In this document: positions 6,133 to 8,989 of the stretch, one piece after another
Layout of the letters: the number at the start of each line of letters is the position of its first letter
How positions within the stretch are numbered: position 1 is the first letter of the stretch
Assembly (NCBI GenBank): GCA_913064995.1
Contig: CAJYBL010000051.1
Span: 1 to 8,989, forward strand
Reading direction: 5' to 3'
Length of the DNA: 8,989 bases
Source of the DNA: an uncultured Alphaproteobacteria bacterium
GTDB lineage: Bacteria > Pseudomonadota > Alphaproteobacteria > Puniceispirillales > Puniceispirillaceae
Notes under the pieces: generated by a model
Database searches by the model: none
What the model saw: the letters and a program-made list of their open reading frames with translations, nothing else
What the model was told of the DNA's origin: nothing
Position numbers and translations under genes: made by a program

Positions 6133-8451
6133 ATGGCGCGTAAACCGGGTGACTCCCGCCCAGATAATGCGCCGGAAAAACTGGCTATGCCCGATGAGGC
6201 ATCGGTTCTTGACTATATTAACAGCTGCGCTGTCCCGCCAAGCCTTCGCGATGTCACGCGCGCCTTTAAAATTGGGCAGGATCATCGCGCCTCGATGCGC
6301 CGGATGCTGCGCGATATGGCCGAACGCGGCATTCTTGCCGGCGATCGCCGCGGCATTGCCGCCCCCGACACATTGCCTGAAATCGCCGTTCTTGAACTCA
6401 CCGAATTTGACGATAATGGCGATGGCATGGCGCGTCAGGTTGGAAATGACGACGAAAACCAGCCTGAAATTCGCGTCATTCTAAGCCGCCGCGCAGGACG
6501 TGCGCCCGCTGTTGGCCAGCAGGTACTTGCCCGCCTTGCCCGTGTTGGTCCCGCCTTATATGAGGCGCGCATCATCCGCGTTCTTGATCGCCAGCAAAAG
6601 CGTCTTTTTGGCGTTGTTGTTCCTGCCGGAAAAGGGTTTCGCCTGCAACCTGCCGATCGCGGCAAACGTGACAGCCTTGTTTTGACGGCACATGATAAAA
6701 TCACCCTCAAGGCTGGCGATCTGGTCGAGGCTGAATTGCTGCCATCACGCGGCTATATTGGCAAAAATGCGCGGGTCATCGCCAATCTTGGCAATGCCGG
6801 ATCACCCGGTGCTTTTAGCGCGCTCGCCCTCGCCGAATTTAGCATTAGACATCAATTTCCCGAGGCAGCAATCAGCGAATCACAGGGTTTAAAGATCCCT
6901 CCCTTAAAAGGCCGCCGGGACCTTCGCGATCATCCGCTTGTGACGATTGACGGGGCTGATGCGCGTGATTTTGACGATGCGGTTTTTGCCGAACCAGCCG
7001 AAAATGGTGGTTGGCGTATTCTTGTTGCCATTGCCGATGTATCGCATTACGTCCGCCCTGATAGCGCGCTTGATCGTGAAGCGCGCAAACGCGGTAATTC
7101 GGTCTATCTACCCGATCGTGTTGTGCCAATGCTTCCCGAGGCGATTTCGAATGATCTTTGCTCGCTGCGGCCGCATGAAGACCGCGCGGTGATGGTTGCC
7201 GAAATCCAGATTGATAAAAATGGCAAACGCCTATCGCATCATATTGAACGCGCCTTGATCCGGTCACATGCCCGATTAACCTATGATCAGGTTCAGGCGG
7301 TTTTTGATGGGGTAATGGATGAGGCTGATTGCGATGTACCGCATGGCTGCCTTCACGCATTGTTCGGTGCATGGCGGGCGCTTGATCAAGACCGGCAAGA
7401 CCGCGAACCCTTGGCGCTGAACCTGAAGGAACGCCGCGTTGTTATGGATGAAACCGGCAAAGCCATTGCCATCTCCCAAAGGTCGCAAACCGAATCGCAA
7501 CGTTTGATCGAAGATTTCATGATTGCGGCCAATGTCGCCGCGGCCGATAGCTTGATTGCCAGCCGCCAACCATGCGTCTTTCGCGTTCATGACACGCCTG
7601 ACCCTAAAAAAGCGGCCAACCTTTCCAAGCTTGCCGAGTCTGTTGGCGGCAATTTCACCACCGGACAGGTGCTTCGCCCCCATCATTTCAACAAGGTTCT
7701 GGCGCTTGCCAAAAACACTCCTGATGCATTAACGGTGAATGAAGCGGTATTGCGAAGTCAGGCAAAAGCTGTCTACAGCATCGATAATATCGGGCATTTC
7801 GGATTATCACTTCGCAATTATGCACATTTCACCTCGCCAATCAGGCGTTATGCTGATCTGCTTGTCCATCGTGCGCTTGTCGATGCCGCCGCGAGCCGAA
7901 AAACCGGTCCAAAGGACGGCTTGAACGGCATGCCGCTTGACCAGATTGCCGAAATTTGCACGCATATTTCCGAAACCGAGGCCAATGCAGCCGCAGCCGA
8001 ACGCCGTACCATTGACCGTTTTGCCGCTGCCCTGTTTGAAGCGCGGCTTGGCGCGGTGGTTGATGGCATAATTGTCGCCATTACCGGTTTTGGGGCTTTT
8101 GTCCGGCTTGAAGATGGTGCCGCTGACGGATTATTGCCGCTGAACGGCTTTCCTGACGATTTTTATGACTATGATGAAGCGGCGCAATCGCTCGATGGGC
8201 GGCATAATGGTTGGCGCTTTGTCATGGGGCTGTCTTTGCGGGTCAAAGTGACCGAGGTCACACCAGTATCAGGCGGCATTCTTTTGGAATGGGTTGAAGG
8301 CGGCCTGCAAAGCGAGATATCTGGCCGAAAATCAGCAAAATACGCAAAAAAACATGGTGTCAACAAATCGGGACGCGGTAGCAGAACAAAGTCGGGCAAT
8401 GGCCGCAATGCGTCAGGGCATGGCAAAGGGTCAAAGCGAAAAAGACGATGA
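6133..8451 (+). CDS. rnr: Ribonuclease R, 3'-5' exoribonuclease
   Basis: RNase R degrades structured RNA processively from the 3' end, with roles in mRNA decay and in rRNA and tmRNA quality control. The 772 residues show the family layout: an N-terminal winged helix (about 24-74), cold-shock-like RNA-binding domains, the RNB catalytic domain from about 260, an S1 domain (about 640-725) and a basic tail. The metal-binding aspartates are all present at 273, 279, 281 and 282 in IDGADARDFDD. The RNB signature from HFTSPIRRYADLLVHR spans 565-580. The S1 domain carries GFGAFVRLEDGAADGLLPL. The last 40 or so residues are rich in Lys, Arg, Gly and Ser and end in KRKRR. The ATG follows the topA stop with no gap, so translation probably depends on ribosomes finishing topA. 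RNase II is the only close alternative; the length, the N-terminal helix-turn-helix and the basic tail favour RNase R. Confidence 0.96.
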   Translation: MARKPGDSRPDNAPEKLAMPDEASVLDYINSCAVPPSLRDVTRAFKIGQDHRASMRRMLRDMAERGILAGDRRGIAAPDTLPEIAVLELTEFDDNGDGMARQVGNDDENQPEIRVILSRRAGRAPAVGQQVLARLARVGPALYEARIIRVLDRQQKRLFGVVVPAGKGFRLQPADRGKRDSLVLTAHDKITLKAGDLVEAELLPSRGYIGKNARVIANLGNAGSPGAFSALALAEFSIRHQFPEAAISESQGLKIPPLKGRRDLRDHPLVTIDGADARDFDDAVFAEPAENGGWRILVAIADVSHYVRPDSALDREARKRGNSVYLPDRVVPMLPEAISNDLCSLRPHEDRAVMVAEIQIDKNGKRLSHHIERALIRSHARLTYDQVQAVFDGVMDEADCDVPHGCLHALFGAWRALDQDRQDREPLALNLKERRVVMDETGKAIAISQRSQTESQRLIEDFMIAANVAAADSLIASRQPCVFRVHDTPDPKKAANLSKLAESVGGNFTTGQVLRPHHFNKVLALAKNTPDALTVNEAVLRSQAKAVYSIDNIGHFGLSLRNYAHFTSPIRRYADLLVHRALVDAAASRKTGPKDGLNGMPLDQIAEICTHISETEANAAAAERRTIDRFAAALFEARLGAVVDGIIVAITGFGAFVRLEDGAADGLLPLNGFPDDFYDYDEAAQSLDGRHNGWRFVMGLSLRVKVTEVTPVSGGILLEWVEGGLQSEISGRKSAKYAKKHGVNKSGRGSRTKSGNGRNASGHGKGSKRKRR

Positions 8452-8458
8452 TCTGCGC

Positions 8459-8487
8459 TTGACATTTGTTGCGATTTACCCCAATTT
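8459..8487 (+). promoter_or_regulatory. Possible rpmG promoter
   Basis: TTGACA occurs at 8459-8464, just after the rnr stop and preceded by C, giving the alphaproteobacterial CTTGAC form. At a 17-base spacing the -10 position reads CAATTT, a poor match. The 93-base gap between rnr and rpmG leaves room for a separate promoter, but the evidence is the -35 alone. Confidence 0.25.
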
Positions 8488-8544
8488 GCGCGCAGTTTTC
8501 CAAGACGGGTCCAACCAAAGCCCTCTAATTTAGGAGTATGTGTC

Positions 8545-8712
8545 ATGGCGAAGCCAGCGACCCTGCAAATCAAACTCGTAAGCACAGCTGACACTGGTTA
8601 CTTTTATGTGACCAAAAAGAATCCTCGCACCAAGCCTGAAAAGCTTGAGCTGAAGAAGTATGACCCACGCGCACGCAAGCATGTCATCTTCCGCGAATCA
8701 AAAATCAAATAG
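8545..8712 (+). CDS. rpmG: 50S ribosomal protein L33
   Basis: This 55-residue basic protein belongs to the large ribosomal subunit near the E site. It contains the family signature of TGYFYVTKKN (17-26) followed by KPEKLELKKYDP (30-41), and ends in HVIFRESKIK, closely parallel to E. coli L33 in length and sequence. It has no cysteine, so it is the zinc-independent (C-) form. TAGGAG (8531-8536) is an almost ideal ribosome binding site eight bases before the ATG, the best in the window, as suits a highly expressed ribosomal gene. An out-of-frame ATG at 8538 lies too close to that site to be the start. Codon choice shifts here towards AAG and CTG relative to its neighbours, again fitting high expression. 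Location after rnr is usual in alphaproteobacteria. Confidence 0.97.
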   Translation: MAKPATLQIKLVSTADTGYFYVTKKNPRTKPEKLELKKYDPRARKHVIFRESKIK

Positions 8713-8739
8713 CCTGACAATTGGGCCAAAAGGCCGGAT

Positions 8740-8989
8740 ATGTATTTAGGGCTATCAATTGAAAATAGCGTGATAAACGCCGCCATCCTAAACGATGGCG
8801 GTGATTTTGTTTGGCAAGATAGTCACAGCCTTGACCATGACAAAATGTCCGATTTGCTAGAAAATTGCGGTTATCTGGTTGCAAATGCGGCCAAAGCGCA
8901 TCCCGACCTGTCCCAGTCGATTGCGGTTAGCGCACAAGGTGGCTTTATCGGCCAGCCAAGCCCGCCTGACGGCCTGAAATGTCTTGCTG
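8740..8989 (+). CDS. Possible ROK-like/ASKHA-fold kinase homologue, N-terminal part (partial)
   Basis: A frame opens at the ATG at 8740, 27 bases after rpmG, and stays open to the right edge (83 codons). The start, YLGLSIENSVINAAILNDGGDFVW by position 2-25, has the strand-turn-strand pattern of the phosphate-1 region of ROK sugar kinases, where the consensus is GIDIGGTK..aalvD..G. The stretch at about 60-80 (SIAVSAQGGFIGQPSP) falls where ROK proteins have gigipG.i.p..G. However, the DxGGTK residues that hold ATP phosphate are replaced by SIENSV, so kinase activity is doubtful. It could be a diverged or non-enzymatic member of the fold, or an unrelated protein. No strong ribosome binding site precedes the ATG. 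The missing C-terminal part would hold the zinc-binding and catalytic residues needed to decide. Confidence 0.4.
   Translation, partial: MYLGLSIENSVINAAILNDGGDFVWQDSHSLDHDKMSDLLENCGYLVANAAKAHPDLSQSIAVSAQGGFIGQPSPPDGLKCLA
8778..8808 (+). terminator. Terminator-like hairpin after rpmG, inside the next coding frame
   Basis: CCGCCATC (8780-8787) pairs perfectly with GATGGCGG (8794-8801) around the six-base loop CTAAAC. A G-U and a C-G pair extend the stem by two. TGATTTTG follows, giving a short T-run at 8805-8808. It lies 67 bases after the rpmG stop, but within codons 13-23 of the kinase-like frame. It could end rpmG transcripts, attenuate the next gene or be incidental. Confidence 0.35.

Noticed and set aside
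260..8060. Frequent CTTGGC, often as GCTTGGC or AAGCTTGGC, suggesting a DNA-uptake or binding word.
   Set aside because: The copies I checked are in-frame Leu-Gly codons (CTT GGC) on the coding strand of different genes. They reflect a preference for CTT and GGC and are absent as a pattern between genes.
8294..8533. 79-codon plus-strand frame overlapping the end of rnr and the gap before rpmG.
   Set aside because: Most of it is rnr coding sequence in another frame, with no domain features and no ribosome binding site.
8724..8735. GGCC-AAAA-GGCC inverted repeat between rpmG and the last gene.
   Set aside because: The stem is only four pairs and no T-run follows. It is too small to call a terminator or operator.

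Overview
The window is a compact, entirely plus-strand housekeeping region of roughly 50% GC. It almost certainly comes from an alphaproteobacterium. The gene order ruvX(end)-pyrB-pyrC-plsY-[dprA]-topA-rnr-rpmG is the conserved alphaproteobacterial arrangement, and the protein features fit: a pyrC-like partner without metal ligands next to pyrB, a TopA with one zinc ribbon plus C-terminal repeats and a Lys/Ala tail, and a cysteine-free L33. The moderate GC would suit a marine lineage, but genus cannot be judged from the sequence.

Layout. Positions 1-117 hold the last 38 codons of a probable RuvX. A 77-base leader follows, then pyrB (195-1166) and pyrC (1163-2449), which overlap by ATGA, then plsY (2487-3092). 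Positions 3093-3495 contain no intact gene of normal size. In this gap, where relatives carry dprA, lies a decayed C-terminal winged-helix piece of DprA (3185-3322) with an in-frame stop near its end. The gap also holds two small hairpins and a plausible topA promoter. topA (3496-6132) abuts rnr (6133-8451) with no spacer. After a 93-base gap comes rpmG (8545-8712), then the first 83 codons of a sugar-kinase-like (ROK-like) protein that runs off the right edge.

Function. The genes serve pyrimidine synthesis (PyrB with a probably non-catalytic dihydroorotase-like partner), phospholipid synthesis (PlsY), DNA supercoiling (TopA), RNA turnover (RNase R) and translation (L33). They form one or a few co-directional transcription units and share no pathway.

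The main points of interest are the dprA remnant, the missing metal ligands in the PyrC homologue, the degenerate N-terminus of the final kinase-like gene, and a strong hairpin inside that gene's start. I found no mobile element, CRISPR array, tRNA or rRNA, and no evidence of a new multi-gene system.
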